Positions 17,407-26,246 of a stretch of 45,694 nt of DNA are shown piece by piece. Location of the stretch: assembly GCA_022616615.1 (NCBI GenBank), contig JAKEER010000087.1:1-45694 (forward strand), read 5' to 3'. Both the position numbers and the translations under genes were made by a program. A model generated the notes under the pieces. That model made no database searches. It saw only the letters and a program-made list of their open reading frames with translations, and had not been told where the DNA came from. This stretch comes from Acidobacteriota bacterium. Lineage in GTDB: Bacteria > Acidobacteriota > Terriglobia > Versatilivoradales > Versatilivoraceae. Each line of letters starts with the position of its first letter. Positions within the stretch are counted from its first letter, which is position 1.

Positions 17407-17825
17407 GGATTCTCCTCGATACCCACTGCTGGCTGTGGTCGTACTTTGAGCCGGAGAAGCTCAACGCAAGAGCCATGACCACCCTCGAAGACCTCGACCA
17501 CGAGGTCTTCTTTTCCATAGCCAGTTCATGGGAAATCGCCATTAAGTACCAGATCGGGAAACTGCCTGGCTTGCCAGACGTTCCAGCCCGGTTTTTGCCT
17601 CCGCAACTGGTGGCAGATCGGATTGCGATTCTACCGATAAAACACAGCCACGTTCTGACGGTCGCAACGATACCGCGCCACCACTATGATCCATTCGACC
17701 ATCTCTTGATTGCGCAGGCCCAGACGGAAGGGTTGACGCTGATGACCGCCGATCGACGCCTGCTTCAGTATGACGTCAAAACCCTGTGGGCTGGCCGCCA
17801 GAAACCGAGTGACCGAAAGAAGTAA
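17403..17825 (+). CDS. vapC: VapC-type PIN-domain toxin
   Basis: A 140-aa PIN-domain ribonuclease. The acidic residues expected for Mg-dependent RNA cleavage are all present: Asp6 in LLDTHCW, Glu44 in SSWEIAIK, Asp99 in HHYDPFDHLLIAQAQ and Asp117 in LMTADRRLL. GTG 17403 overlaps the antitoxin stop, giving coupled translation. It lies just outside the left end of the integrative element. Confidence 0.9.
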   Translation: MRILLDTHCWLWSYFEPEKLNARAMTTLEDLDHEVFFSIASSWEIAIKYQIGKLPGLPDVPARFLPPQLVADRIAILPIKHSHVLTVATIPRHHYDPFDHLLIAQAQTEGLTLMTADRRLLQYDVKTLWAGRQKPSDRKK

Positions 17826-18192
17826 TCTGGCCCGAAGTTGCCTGTTCCTTGTCGGCTCACCTCATGGCACCTGCGAGGTCTGGCAAAGACTGCTCCTGCT
17901 CGCGCCCTCGGCGTTGAAGAGGCTTCGCGATGAAACTGAGCAGAACTCCGACCGTATCTGGTTCACTTCAGGAGTCTCACGATCTCATGCTCAATCTCTG
18001 GATCGAATCTTGCCGAGAAAAGAGGATCGATCCAAGCTCTTGATGTCTTGAGTTGAAGGCATTGGCTTCGAGCTCAGAATCGCCGGAATACCTGAAGCAG
18101 ACGATTCAGTTGCTGCCTATTCAGAGTCGAACTGGCGCCAGAACTGACACCCAAAGCGAAAGTAAAAAATGAGTCTGTTGTCCTCTGGGATG
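17826..18192. other. Non-coding stretch before the integrative element
   Basis: No convincing gene, RNA or repeat is visible between vapC and the left attachment repeat. Short open frames lack RBS and recognisable motifs. Confidence 0.5.
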
Positions 18193-18237
18193 TGGTAGCG
18201 GGGGGGAGATTCGAACTCCCGACCTAAGGATTATGAG
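18193..18237 (-). repeat. Left attachment site (attL), partial tRNA copy
   Basis: A 45-bp direct repeat of 28850-28894 with a single mismatch (18210 T versus 28867 C). It reproduces the 3' end of the tRNA(CAT), from the anticodon loop through the T-arm and acceptor to CCA. It marks the distal end of the integrative element. Confidence 0.92.
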
Positions 18238-18321
18238 TTCCCTCGAAAGCCTTGTCCAGACTGAAACCTAAGGAGTTAGACTTCGCACAATCCCACCCAA
18301 TCACCGCAAAAATTCAGCATT

Positions 18322-18341
18322 TCCGCACCCTAGGCGCACCC
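18322..18341 (+). promoter_or_regulatory. Candidate integrase arm site, left
   Basis: TCCGCACCCTAGGCGCACCC lies 84 nt inside the left att repeat. Nineteen of 20 bases match 28757-28776, in the same orientation, 73 nt inside the right repeat. Each contains two GCACCC words. The position fits arm-type binding sites of tyrosine integrases. Confidence 0.5.
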
Positions 18342-18395
18342 TGGAAAAAACTGCTTTCATTCCGTCTCTTAAGCTGTATTTCTTAGGCGACGGTG

Positions 18396-19511
18396 TTATT
18401 CGGAAGCCTTCTTCCTAATGAATCGACTGGATACTTGACCCTCGACGTTGTCTTTGGTTCTTATGAACGTCCACTGTCCGGAGGTACTGAGAACCGTAAC
18501 TTCTTCGCCGCACTTTAGTTTTGTTGGAGTAAGCGGATACTTGGAAGTGAGGAGAACCTTGACAGGTTTTTGGCCACAGTCGATGTAATGGACATCGATG
18601 GGGATACTTGCTCGGGAAATTACTTCCGGAGTTCCTGAGGTACGGCTGAGCTTGGGTGATTCTTCTGAATTCGGTTCCTGCTTTGTTTCCTTCTTCGCTG
18701 GCTCTGAAATATCCGCTGATGTCAACTTGTCAAATGCTGCGGTCACCGTGACTGCGCTTCCAGCGTGGATCTTAATGGACCGACGCCAAATGCGACTCCC
18801 GCTCTTGATTGCTAGCTCGTGACTTCCTTCCAAAACTTCTAGTGTCGTAGGTGTACTTCCAACAAAGTCTCCGTTCAATTCAATCTCGGCTCCAGATGGC
18901 TCTGAGGTAATTGTCACTTTTGCAGATTTGGTTGTGTTGAAGGTCGGCTTGTCTGGAATGCCCGATTTTTCTGAGGCGGAAGAGATCATAGGAGGCGTCT
19001 TGTCCGGACTGGGTGCATCTACTCCAAAACAGAAGGCATCGCTAGAATCAACTGGGCTGAAGGCATACTCCCCAGGCGGAAGAGTTTTGACAGGAATGAA
19101 CACATACGACCCTTCGTCATACTGGGTGACATTACACGGAAGCAAAATCGGATTGATGTTGCTCGCCTCTCGTTTCCCCTTTTTTACTACCAAGGAATGC
19201 AATACGTATTTGTTCGGATCCACGGCAAGGCTGATATGCAAGAGAAACTCTTGCTTCTGTCCTGATTTCACTCGGAGTGTTGCCTTTTCACCCTCAAGTT
19301 CTGACTTCGCTCTACCGTACCTGACCATGAGTCCAGAAGCCTTCAGCCTTCCGATTTGTCTTTCTAAGGGCGTCAGAGTGTTCTTTGATGAATCAAGGAG
19401 ATAGAAGACTCCAAGAGTGTCCGGGATTTGAAGCTTCTTCTCCCCTTGCACGCTCACCACAATGGCAAACAACAGCACCAACATTAGCGAAAGCCGCCTG
19501 GAACTAGGCAT
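18396..19511 (-). CDS. Secreted PEGA- and SH3b-domain protein
   Basis: A 371-aa protein with a signal peptide (SLMLVLLFAIVVSVQG). Residues about 25-170 form a beta-rich domain of unknown type. A PEGA domain (TSEPSGAEIELNGDFVGSTP) is at about 200-265 and a bacterial SH3 domain (KCGEEVTVLSTSGQWTFIRT) occupies the last 50 residues. A low-complexity Lys/Glu/Ser linker lies between them. RBS GGAGAG is 6 nt from the ATG. The C-terminal domain is clearly related to that of the 24361-25167 protein in the same element. Envelope binding is inferred from the domains; the function is unknown. Confidence 0.75.
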   Translation of the reverse strand: MPSSRRLSLMLVLLFAIVVSVQGEKKLQIPDTLGVFYLLDSSKNTLTPLERQIGRLKASGLMVRYGRAKSELEGEKATLRVKSGQKQEFLLHISLAVDPNKYVLHSLVVKKGKREASNINPILLPCNVTQYDEGSYVFIPVKTLPPGEYAFSPVDSSDAFCFGVDAPSPDKTPPMISSASEKSGIPDKPTFNTTKSAKVTITSEPSGAEIELNGDFVGSTPTTLEVLEGSHELAIKSGSRIWRRSIKIHAGSAVTVTAAFDKLTSADISEPAKKETKQEPNSEESPKLSRTSGTPEVISRASIPIDVHYIDCGQKPVKVLLTSKYPLTPTKLKCGEEVTVLSTSGQWTFIRTKDNVEGQVSSRFIRKKASE

Positions 19512-19705
19512 ATTGCACTCTCCACCATTTTATGGCCCGAAGTCGCAGAACGAGCGGTTCTTGAGTTTGAAACCTTTGCCAGGATAATATCTAAGAGTTT
19601 ACAACGCGCAGTCAAATTTCGCCAGGATAGGCCGATCCCCGACAAGCCGAGCTTCTTCCCGAACTTGGTTTCCTGGCAGTCCTCAATTCGGGAGCCGGGG
19701 AAGCG

Positions 19706-20233
19706 GTGATCCACAAGCCTACCTTAAGACAACTCACCGAGGACCTTCGAAGGCTCAACAAGGAAATCGGAGACCTGAGCACTTCGACCCATGACATGAT
19801 CGCAAATGGTCCTCATCGCCATCTTTGGGGGGATGTCTTTGACGTCGACTCCAATGGTGAGCTTTTTGCTACGAGGCAACTAGTAAACGCTGAATTCAGC
19901 GCCTATTATGCACGAGCTAACAAGGTAAAGAGACTCCAGCATGACCGTGATGAAGTGGAGAAGGCTCTAGCAGAGTTGGCCAACAAACCCAAATCCCGGC
20001 GCAAGAAACCGTTGACCGAAAAACAGAAAGCGATCCGTCAGGCCATAAAGAAAACCCTTCATGGGATAGAGTACTGCAAATCATTGGTAGGCATCGAGAC
20101 ATGCCCGGAATGGCAGGAAAATGGGTGTCCTGGAGTATATACAAACGCCTATAAAGACCCTGAATGGCGAATAAAGATTCAACAGGAAAAGCATCGCGAA
20201 GCCAAGAAACTGAAACGAGAATCAAGTAAGTAG
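19706..20233 (+). CDS. Hypothetical coiled-coil protein
   Basis: A 175-aa hydrophilic protein. GTG 19706 follows GGAGCCGGGGAAGC. Residues 5-30 and 65-110 look like coiled coils (KRLQHDRDEVEKALAELANK). The C-terminal third has spaced cysteines (YCKSLVGIETCPEWQENGCP) that might bind a metal. The tail is strongly basic. No family is recognised. Confidence 0.55.
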   Translation: MIHKPTLRQLTEDLRRLNKEIGDLSTSTHDMIANGPHRHLWGDVFDVDSNGELFATRQLVNAEFSAYYARANKVKRLQHDRDEVEKALAELANKPKSRRKKPLTEKQKAIRQAIKKTLHGIEYCKSLVGIETCPEWQENGCPGVYTNAYKDPEWRIKIQQEKHREAKKLKRESSK

Positions 20234-20252
20234 TAAAATCCCGCCGACTCTC

Positions 20253-20336
20253 ACTCGCCGCTGACTCGCCGCGACCGTTTTTGGCGAGTAGCTCGAACCC
20301 CGCACAAACACTACCGTCTTCAGCTTTTACTCGCCA
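20253..20336. promoter_or_regulatory. ACTCGCC repeats upstream of the XRE gene (operator/iteron-like)
   Basis: ACTCGCC occurs at 20253-20259, 20264-20270 and 20329-20335, and its complement GGCGAGT at 20283-20289. TTTGGCGAGTA and TACTCGCCAGA form a spaced inverted pair. They lie 70-155 nt upstream of the XRE-type regulator and upstream of the primase module. Confidence 0.5.
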
Positions 20337-20407
20337 GATTTAGCGCCTTCAATTTCATCCTCCCTTCATTTGTCCTAGACTCACAATAAAGATTCTGGAG
20401 ACGGCGA

Positions 20408-20647
20408 ATGCAAAGAATATCCCAACAATTCCTGATTCGTCTGAAGCTCGGCGGGATCCGTCAGTACAAAGCTGCTCAGAAGGCTAAGGTTGATCCGACG
20501 ACCTTGTCCAAGCTCGTTAGCGGTGCTGAAAGGGTAAAACCCCATGACCCGAGAATACTGGCAGTAGGCGCAGTTCTAGGGCTAAAGCCAGAAGAGTGTT
20601 TCGAGAGCCTCAGGAATGAAACTCTTGAAAAGCCCGAAATCGCCTGA
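20408..20647 (+). CDS. XRE-like HTH regulator
   Basis: A 79-aa protein dominated by a helix-turn-helix of the Cro/C1 kind (QYKAAQKAKVDPTTLSKLVS). The rest includes ILAVGAVLGLKPEECF, typical of such small regulators. An RBS-like TGGAGACGGCGA precedes the ATG. It probably controls the primase/integrase genes through the ACTCGCC sites. Confidence 0.75.
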   Translation: MQRISQQFLIRLKLGGIRQYKAAQKAKVDPTTLSKLVSGAERVKPHDPRILAVGAVLGLKPEECFESLRNETLEKPEIA

Positions 20648-20652
20648 CCCGC

Positions 20653-20970
20653 ATGAAATGGCGGTCCGTTGGATGGGAGTCTCACTTGCTTGATGGCACC
20701 GTCAGCGTCCGAGAGATTTTGAGCTATTTGGCGCAGGCGCAGGACTGCTACCTAGACAAGCGGCATGCTGCTGGTTACCTGTCGATTTCCGTTCGCAATC
20801 TCGAAGACAGGCTCAAGGAAATACCCCATTTTCGACTTGGAGCCAAGACTCTTTTCAGGAAATCCGAAATTGATCGTTACATGGAGCAACACAGGGAGAA
20901 CCCCGAGGCAATCGACCTCGAACGCTTGGCCAATGAAGTCGTGATGGAAGTTTTAGCGAAGGGAAAATGA
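20653..20970 (+). CDS. Excisionase-like HTH DNA-binding protein
   Basis: A 105-aa protein. Residues about 35-78 (DKRHAAGYLSISVRNLEDRL, then RLGAKTLFRKSEIDRYME) match the MerR-type/HTH_17 fold of excisionases and plasmid DNA-binding proteins. It starts 5 nt after the XRE gene. A role as recombination directionality factor or replication accessory protein is inferred from context. Confidence 0.7.
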   Translation: MKWRSVGWESHLLDGTVSVREILSYLAQAQDCYLDKRHAAGYLSISVRNLEDRLKEIPHFRLGAKTLFRKSEIDRYMEQHRENPEAIDLERLANEVVMEVLAKGK

Positions 20971-20976
20971 TGCGGA

Positions 20977-21003
20977 CGCCCGTCAGGGGCAAACTGACGG
21001 GCG
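20977..21003 (+). promoter_or_regulatory. 10-bp hairpin between excisionase and primase genes
   Basis: CGCCCGTCAG (20977-20986) and CTGACGGGCG (20994-21003) are perfect complements with a 7-nt loop. There is no T-run, so it may be an mRNA processing or attenuation structure. Confidence 0.55.
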
Positions 21004-21063
21004 ATCCAGAACAAAAATTTGAAAGGGGAACAACGTGAGGAAGTTCGAAAGGCAATACTAGAC

Positions 21064-23247
21064 ATGACCGTGCACGATGCGGCAATAGAGTACCTCGGGC
21101 AGCGCTGGCTCTGCGTTCCAGTCCCGTATCGTAAGAAAAGCCCGACGCTGAAAGAGTGGCAGCATCTCAGGTTAGATACCGCTGAAAAGATCGCTGCTCA
21201 TTTCAACGGCACTCTGCAGAACATTGGCATCTTATTGGGCGAACCGTCAGACGGGCTAATCGATATCGACCTGGACAGCCCAAACGCCATTGCCGTCGCT
21301 CCTTGGTTCCTGCCACAAACACGCATCTTTGGTCGTACAGGAAAGCCAAATTCACATTGGGAATTCCGAGTTGACCCGATTCCATCAACCAGGAAGTTTC
21401 AGTTCCGAAATGTGACCATTGTCGAAATCCGCTCAACCGGCGCACAGACGATTTTCCCTGGCTCATGCCACGAGGCAACGGGCGAACCTATAGAGTGGTT
21501 CAACCATCATACGCTCGCTCAGATCACAGGCGAGGACTTGTCGGGGCGAGTTTCCAGACTCGCAGCTGCAGCATTGTTGGCCTCCGCATGGCCCACAACT
21601 CATGGCTGCCGTGATGCCCTTGCTATGGCCCTTGCTGGAGGTTTGTTGCGGGCTGAATGGCCTCCGGAGGAAGTGGAGAGATTCATGGAAGCCGTCTGCA
21701 AATCTGCTAATGACGAGGAATGGCCGGCTCGTGTAAAGCAAGTCAGGCAGACTCTACAAAAGCTTAATCAGAGCCAGAAAGTCACCGGCTGGCAACGTCT
21801 TTCCGAACTTCTTGAGGATGGCGAGGAAAGAATCAAACGTGTCAAGGCATGGTTGGGCATTCGGCACAGTACGCCCCCGCTGGCGGAATCCACCGAGCAT
21901 CTCAACCTCACCGACTACGGGAATGCCGAGCGGCTAGTACATCAATACGGCGAGCGATTGCGCTATGTCCATGCCTGGAAGAAATGGCTAGTCTGGGACA
22001 ACATCCGATGGGTTGCAGACCAAGATGCAGAGGTAATGCGCCTGGCGAAAGAAACGGTGCGCCAGATCTACGCGGAGGCTTCCAATTGTCAGAGACTGCT
22101 GGACCGTGAAGCCATTGCCAAACATGCCGTGAAATCGGAGGCCGAGGGACGCTTAAGCGCCATCATCTGCCTTGCCGAGTCAGAGCGAGCGATTGCCATA
22201 GTGCCAGATCTGCTTGACACCCATTCCATGCTTTTGAACTGCCGCAACGGGACGCTCGACCTCGCAACCGGCCAGCTCAGCCAACACCGTAAAGAGGATC
22301 TGATAACGAAGGCGGTTTCAGTTAGCTATGATCCAAAGGCCTTATGTCCTACTTGGGAGAGGCTGCTAGACGAAATTATGGCTGGCAATGGGGCCTTGAT
22401 TGATTTCTTGCAGAGGGCTCTCGGCTACACATTGACCGGCTCCATCGAAGAGCAATGCCTTTTCGTCTTTTACGGTGATGGGGCAAACGGGAAAAGCACC
22501 GTTCTGGAGACTAAACGCGCTTTGCTAGGACCGTATGCCGGGAACTTACCTATTGAGGCTCTCCTAGTGACAGAAAAGAAATCCTACTCTGGGCAACCTA
22601 ACAACGATATCGCCGCCTTGAAGGGTACCCGGTTTGTAACTGCCACGGAGTGCAACGAGGGACAAGATCTCAATGTAGCGCTGATCAAACAACTGACAGG
22701 GGGGGAACCGATTACGGCTCGTTTTCTATACGGCGAGTTCTTTACGTATCGTCCCGAGTTCAAGCTTTTTATGGCTACGAACCATAAGCCGATCATTCGA
22801 GGCACAGACTATGGCGCTTGGAGACGAATCTACCTAGTTCCTTTTAACGTCACTATCCCTGCTGAACGGCAGGACAAACATCTGCCCGAAAAACTCAAAA
22901 CCGAGTTGCCAGGGATTCTCGCGTGGAGCGTTAGAGGGTGCCAGGAATGGCGGAGGCATGGCCTTTGCCCGCCGGATGAAGTGGTGGCCGCAACGAAGAA
23001 TTACCGGTCCGAAATGGACATCGTGGGCCGATTTGTGTCCGAACGATGCATCCTCCAGGCCACTTTGGAGACACCAGCCAGCAACCTGTTTAGGGCATTC
23101 CAGGCTTGGTGCGCTGAAACAGGAGAACGGGTCATCACACAGCAAATGTTTGGACGCCAACTATCTAAGCGTGGGCTTCAATCACGGCCAACCCGATCTG
23201 GCAATTCTTGGGGTGGAATAGGTCTTGGGTGTGAACGATGTGAATGA
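21064..23247 (+). CDS. Phage/plasmid P4-type primase-helicase
   Basis: A 727-aa replication protein. The N-terminal bifunctional prim-pol domain (about 5-175) has LIDIDLDSPNA with the metal-binding acidic residues and NSHWEFRVD. A D5-N type linker follows. A C-terminal superfamily 3 helicase has Walker A YGDGANGKST near residue 470, a sensor-like ATNHKP near 574 and GAWRRIYLVPF. The frame is open to TTG 21019, but ATG 21064 is the first ordinary start and sits just before the conserved region. It would prime and unwind the excised element DNA. The 23248-23514 spacer that follows shows nothing clear. Confidence 0.9.
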   Translation: MTVHDAAIEYLGQRWLCVPVPYRKKSPTLKEWQHLRLDTAEKIAAHFNGTLQNIGILLGEPSDGLIDIDLDSPNAIAVAPWFLPQTRIFGRTGKPNSHWEFRVDPIPSTRKFQFRNVTIVEIRSTGAQTIFPGSCHEATGEPIEWFNHHTLAQITGEDLSGRVSRLAAAALLASAWPTTHGCRDALAMALAGGLLRAEWPPEEVERFMEAVCKSANDEEWPARVKQVRQTLQKLNQSQKVTGWQRLSELLEDGEERIKRVKAWLGIRHSTPPLAESTEHLNLTDYGNAERLVHQYGERLRYVHAWKKWLVWDNIRWVADQDAEVMRLAKETVRQIYAEASNCQRLLDREAIAKHAVKSEAEGRLSAIICLAESERAIAIVPDLLDTHSMLLNCRNGTLDLATGQLSQHRKEDLITKAVSVSYDPKALCPTWERLLDEIMAGNGALIDFLQRALGYTLTGSIEEQCLFVFYGDGANGKSTVLETKRALLGPYAGNLPIEALLVTEKKSYSGQPNNDIAALKGTRFVTATECNEGQDLNVALIKQLTGGEPITARFLYGEFFTYRPEFKLFMATNHKPIIRGTDYGAWRRIYLVPFNVTIPAERQDKHLPEKLKTELPGILAWSVRGCQEWRRHGLCPPDEVVAATKNYRSEMDIVGRFVSERCILQATLETPASNLFRAFQAWCAETGERVITQQMFGRQLSKRGLQSRPTRSGNSWGGIGLGCERCE

Positions 23248-23514
23248 TTGGGGCCGTTTTGCCAAGAATTCCCCATATGAGAAATTACTAGGAAAGTTTT
23301 GGTATTTTTCCCCGAATCGTTCACATGGTTCACACGGGGCCGCCCGTCGAAGTTACTAAGCAGCCATGTCGTCTTCTATCCTAGATGGCGCAGGGAACCA
23401 AGCCACCCAGACCAGAAAGGCTTGATTCGGTTGACGGGGCAAAATCGAAAAAGGCGAAGAAAGTTCGCATGAAGTGAGGAAGACGAAGAATCAAGGCATG
23501 GGAGCAAGGAAGAA

Positions 23515-23736
23515 ATGCGGCAGGCGTTTGGTGGGCAGTATCAGTGTTCGAAGAATCCCAAGCACCGAATCAATCTCTATTTCTTCGACTCGAAACCGGA
23601 ATCTACACCGTGTCCTCGTTGCTGCGACGGAACCAGAGCGGAACGCGTTCGAGTTTTGGATGTATCGGGCAAATCTGGTCGCGGAAGGAAGAAATCGGCG
23701 GCTGCGAACTGTAGAACCCCCAAATTTGCCGCCTGA
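23515..23736 (+). CDS. Small zinc-ribbon-like protein
   Basis: A 73-aa ORF after an AAGGAAG RBS. QYQCSKNPKHRINLYFF and ESTPCPRCCDG give Cys/His pairs spaced as in a zinc beta-ribbon. The C-terminal part is basic. An overlapping frame (GTG 23474 to 23848) cannot be excluded as the coding one, so confidence is limited. It follows the primase in the element. Confidence 0.4.
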   Translation: MRQAFGGQYQCSKNPKHRINLYFFDSKPESTPCPRCCDGTRAERVRVLDVSGKSGRGRKKSAAANCRTPKFAA

Positions 23737-23739
23737 ATT

Positions 23740-24336
23740 TCACTGGCGCGACTTTGTGAGGGTGGGACGTGGGATTGATCGCCGAAATGCAGGAATCAAA
23801 TTCAGCGGGCTGCAAGAGGCGTCATGCAGCAAGAGATGCGATGGCTGAAACCATGTACCAGAACGTTTACGTTTTGGAAACGCAATGACAAGTTCTTGTA
23901 GGAAGCTGATCAAAACCAGTCCCACGGCTTCGGGAGCTTTCCACCTTTTCGAAGATTTGCCTTTTTCGGAATTCTTCTCAGATTTGTCTGCCGTATTGCT
24001 TCCACCCAACCAGTACGGCCAGATGTGGTCAATGTGACCGCCACGACCTCGCACCTTGCGTTTCTCACTTCGGGGGATGTAGCAGCTCCGCCCTGGTATT
24101 AAGTGCATTACAAATGCCCCAGCGAGGACTGACCAGATGAGCTTCCCGACCGGAGGCATCGTAGGATCTCGTTCCGACAGGACCATGAATATAAAGAAGA
24201 ACGCTGCATAACCTAAACAGAAGCAATACAAGGAATGCTTGATGCCCTCACGAGCTGACCTGATGGCAAGCATGGCGTATAGAAGGAGTACAAAAAATGC
24301 CACACCCAAGAGGCCGGAAATCGAGTTGATTGTCAC
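23740..24336 (-). CDS. Membrane protein with HNH-like domain
   Basis: A 198-aa protein starting at GTG 24336, 24 nt after the stop of the SH3b lipoprotein-like gene and in the same direction. Membrane helices lie at about 7-25, 36-53 and 67-83. Next comes an HNH-type motif, GHIDHIWPYWLGGSN (about 99-113), preceded by a Lys/Arg-rich strand. The expected C-terminal HNH ligands after the GGSN turn are not obvious and the last 70 residues are unfamiliar, so the nuclease may be incomplete. The fusion of membrane helices to a nuclease is unusual. Confidence 0.6.
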   Translation of the reverse strand: MTINSISGLLGVAFFVLLLYAMLAIRSAREGIKHSLYCFCLGYAAFFFIFMVLSERDPTMPPVGKLIWSVLAGAFVMHLIPGRSCYIPRSEKRKVRGRGGHIDHIWPYWLGGSNTADKSEKNSEKGKSSKRWKAPEAVGLVLISFLQELVIAFPKRKRSGTWFQPSHLLLHDASCSPLNLIPAFRRSIPRPTLTKSRQ

Positions 24337-24360
24337 GTTTCACCCAAGGTCAACGATTGT

Positions 24361-25167
24361 TCAATCCAAGTTCTTGCTGGAGACATACCCTTCCACGCCA
24401 TCGCGAGTTCTGACTCTGGTCCATGCGCCCGTGCGACTCAGGACGATTACTTGCTCGCCACAGTTGAGGGTCTTGCGGGCAGTCCTGGAGTCAGAAGTAA
24501 ATGGCACCGGAGCGACCGAATCCCCGCAAATGACAATCGCCTTGGGCTGAGAATCTGAGGGGGAAGCTTGCTGAGTATCTCTAGCAGTAGTTTGTACTGT
24601 GGCTTGTTTTGGTGATTCGGAGGCCGGAGGCGGCGGTGGTTGATCGTGTTTCTTTTGCATTTTCTTCGTGATCATTGTTGCTACAGAACCAACTACAGCC
24701 CCTGCCAGTGCGGCACGCGGATCTTGTCTTTGTGAATAGGAATTCTGGGATGTGCCTGCAGAAGCGGTTCCTTCGATAGGGAATGGGGCAACGAGACTGC
24801 TCCAGTTGGGCTGCTCGAACTGATACCGATTCACAACCCAGAACTGGTTCTTCTGTCTCTTGTCCCAGATGATCAGATTGTCGCTGATTCCGATACCGAG
24901 CACAGAATACTGGGCGATGCTAAAACCGAACTCCAAATCCTTAAACTCAGGCCTAACAGCAAAGCTGTTGAAGAGCTGCCGGCAAAATTCTGGGCTGATT
25001 TGACCTGACACGTTGGTTTCTATGAGCAAGACCTCACGGCGTGGGTGGGTGACAATTGCGCCAGGAAACAACGTTTGGATGTTTGCTTCGACTTTCTTAT
25101 CTACGATTGGACATCCGGTGTCAGGCAACAGAAACGCCAAGAGAATTAGCGCCTTAATGTTTCCCAT
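24361..25167 (-). CDS. Secreted SH3b-domain protein
   Basis: A 268-aa protein with a signal or lipoprotein-like N-terminus (KALILLAFLLPDTGC). Residues 25-120 form a mixed alpha/beta domain. A Gly/Ala-rich helix (RAALAGAVVGSVATMI) follows, then a Pro/Ser/Gln linker and a C-terminal SH3b domain (NCGEQVIVLSRTGAWTRVRT). The SH3b domain and its preceding Cys are clearly related to the 18396-19511 protein. An RBS-like AAGGTT is upstream. It probably forms an operon with the membrane-HNH gene. Confidence 0.7.
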   Translation of the reverse strand: MGNIKALILLAFLLPDTGCPIVDKKVEANIQTLFPGAIVTHPRREVLLIETNVSGQISPEFCRQLFNSFAVRPEFKDLEFGFSIAQYSVLGIGISDNLIIWDKRQKNQFWVVNRYQFEQPNWSSLVAPFPIEGTASAGTSQNSYSQRQDPRAALAGAVVGSVATMITKKMQKKHDQPPPPPASESPKQATVQTTARDTQQASPSDSQPKAIVICGDSVAPVPFTSDSRTARKTLNCGEQVIVLSRTGAWTRVRTRDGVEGYVSSKNLD

Positions 25168-25736
25168 ATTGGAACCTTATCCGATCAATTGGTTGTTTGC
25201 TGAAGAGCATAGCCCAAGCATCTTATCGGGGCAATGTGGAAGCTGCGTTAGGTCTGATGGCCCTGCGAGCACTCCAATTACTCCAAACGTCGGAAAGCTC
25301 GCAGGTGGGTCCTTGGGCGAATTCGGGGGTTAGCGGACGGGAGTTCTTGAAGCGTGTTAGGAGAAGTTGCTGTGGGGGTGTTAGGGGATGGTGCTGTAGG
25401 CAGCGGCGCCATCGCACAAAAAAGACACATTGGGATGGTCGAAAAGTTCGGTCTTAGGAAGCATTAAGGAGAGTGCCTTAGGAATACTGCATTAGTAACG
25501 CACGCGACCAACAGTCAAAAACTCGGAATTGCAGGGATCAGGGCTGCAAGGGGGAGGGTCTCAGCATTCAGGGTACGTTTTAAATGTCTCGTTTCTTAAA
25601 CGGCCTCTCTGTGGGCTCCTACAAGGCTTTGTATCGCGCACACGCGAAGGTTGTTTTTTTGAGGCCAAAAGTGGAGCGTTGGGGAGCAGGCATTAAAGAG
25701 CACTCCGTTAATAGATGAGTCGCCATAGCGCGGGGA
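25168..25736. other. Gene-free stretch inside the element
   Basis: About 570 nt without a supported gene. It includes a G-rich tract (GTGGGGGTGTTAGGGGATGG near 25373), but no clear hairpin, RNA gene or repeat was recognised. It probably contains the promoter for the leftward SH3b-HNH pair near 25170-25250. Confidence 0.4.
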
Positions 25737-26246
25737 TTGAACTTGGCAGCGCACAATCGAACCAGCGACTACCAACAAGCTTTGAGCCGGGATGTGGCTT
25801 CCTTCCTGAAATCACTGGCGGGCAAGTATGCAGCTGAAATAGCTCAGGATCAGTACGGATTCAAGCGGGCTGTTCTGGCGGAAATCAAAAAAGGGCTCCC
25901 GCCCTTTGTCGGAAGGCCTCGCGAGAAGCACATCAGCAGGGCGACTGAGCTCTTCGAGACCGGGATGAAGTGGCCAGAAATCTACAAACGATGCATTCCG
26001 GCCTACGATTCGCTATCGCCTGCCGAAAGGCGGCTGGCAGAGCAGAACCTGAGAAACGCCCGTCGTTCGAGAATTCGGGCGGCAAAGCATCAAAAATCCC
26101 GAAGGAGTTTGTCTGTCAAATCAATCGGCTCACCCATTGTTGCTCTTGAAAGCACTCTACGAGACGCAGAAGATTCTAGGCATGAAGAAGTATCAGACCC
26201 TTCGCCAAGTGGAGACCTCGAAGGACCGGGCAGCCCGTTTCGTTGA
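25737..26246 (+). CDS. Hypothetical basic protein
   Basis: A 169-aa ORF; the start is a TTG (25737 or 25743) after GCGGGG, and is uncertain. The conserved-looking core (RATELFETGMKWPEIYKRCI, then LSPAERRLAEQNLRNARRSR) is helical and basic, suggesting nucleic-acid binding. The C-terminus overlaps the next ORF by 110 nt in another frame, which suggests that one start or end is wrong. No family is recognised. Confidence 0.5.
   Translation: MNLAAHNRTSDYQQALSRDVASFLKSLAGKYAAEIAQDQYGFKRAVLAEIKKGLPPFVGRPREKHISRATELFETGMKWPEIYKRCIPAYDSLSPAERRLAEQNLRNARRSRIRAAKHQKSRRSLSVKSIGSPIVALESTLRDAEDSRHEEVSDPSPSGDLEGPGSPFR

Noticed and set aside
17173-17825. VapBC as cargo of the integrative element
   Set aside because: It lies outside the left att repeat (18193), so it belongs to the flanking chromosome.
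23474-23848. GTG-started ORF of 124 codons overlapping the small zinc-ribbon ORF
   Set aside because: The zinc-ribbon frame has Cys pairs and a better RBS; I could not fully exclude this alternative and therefore kept confidence low there.
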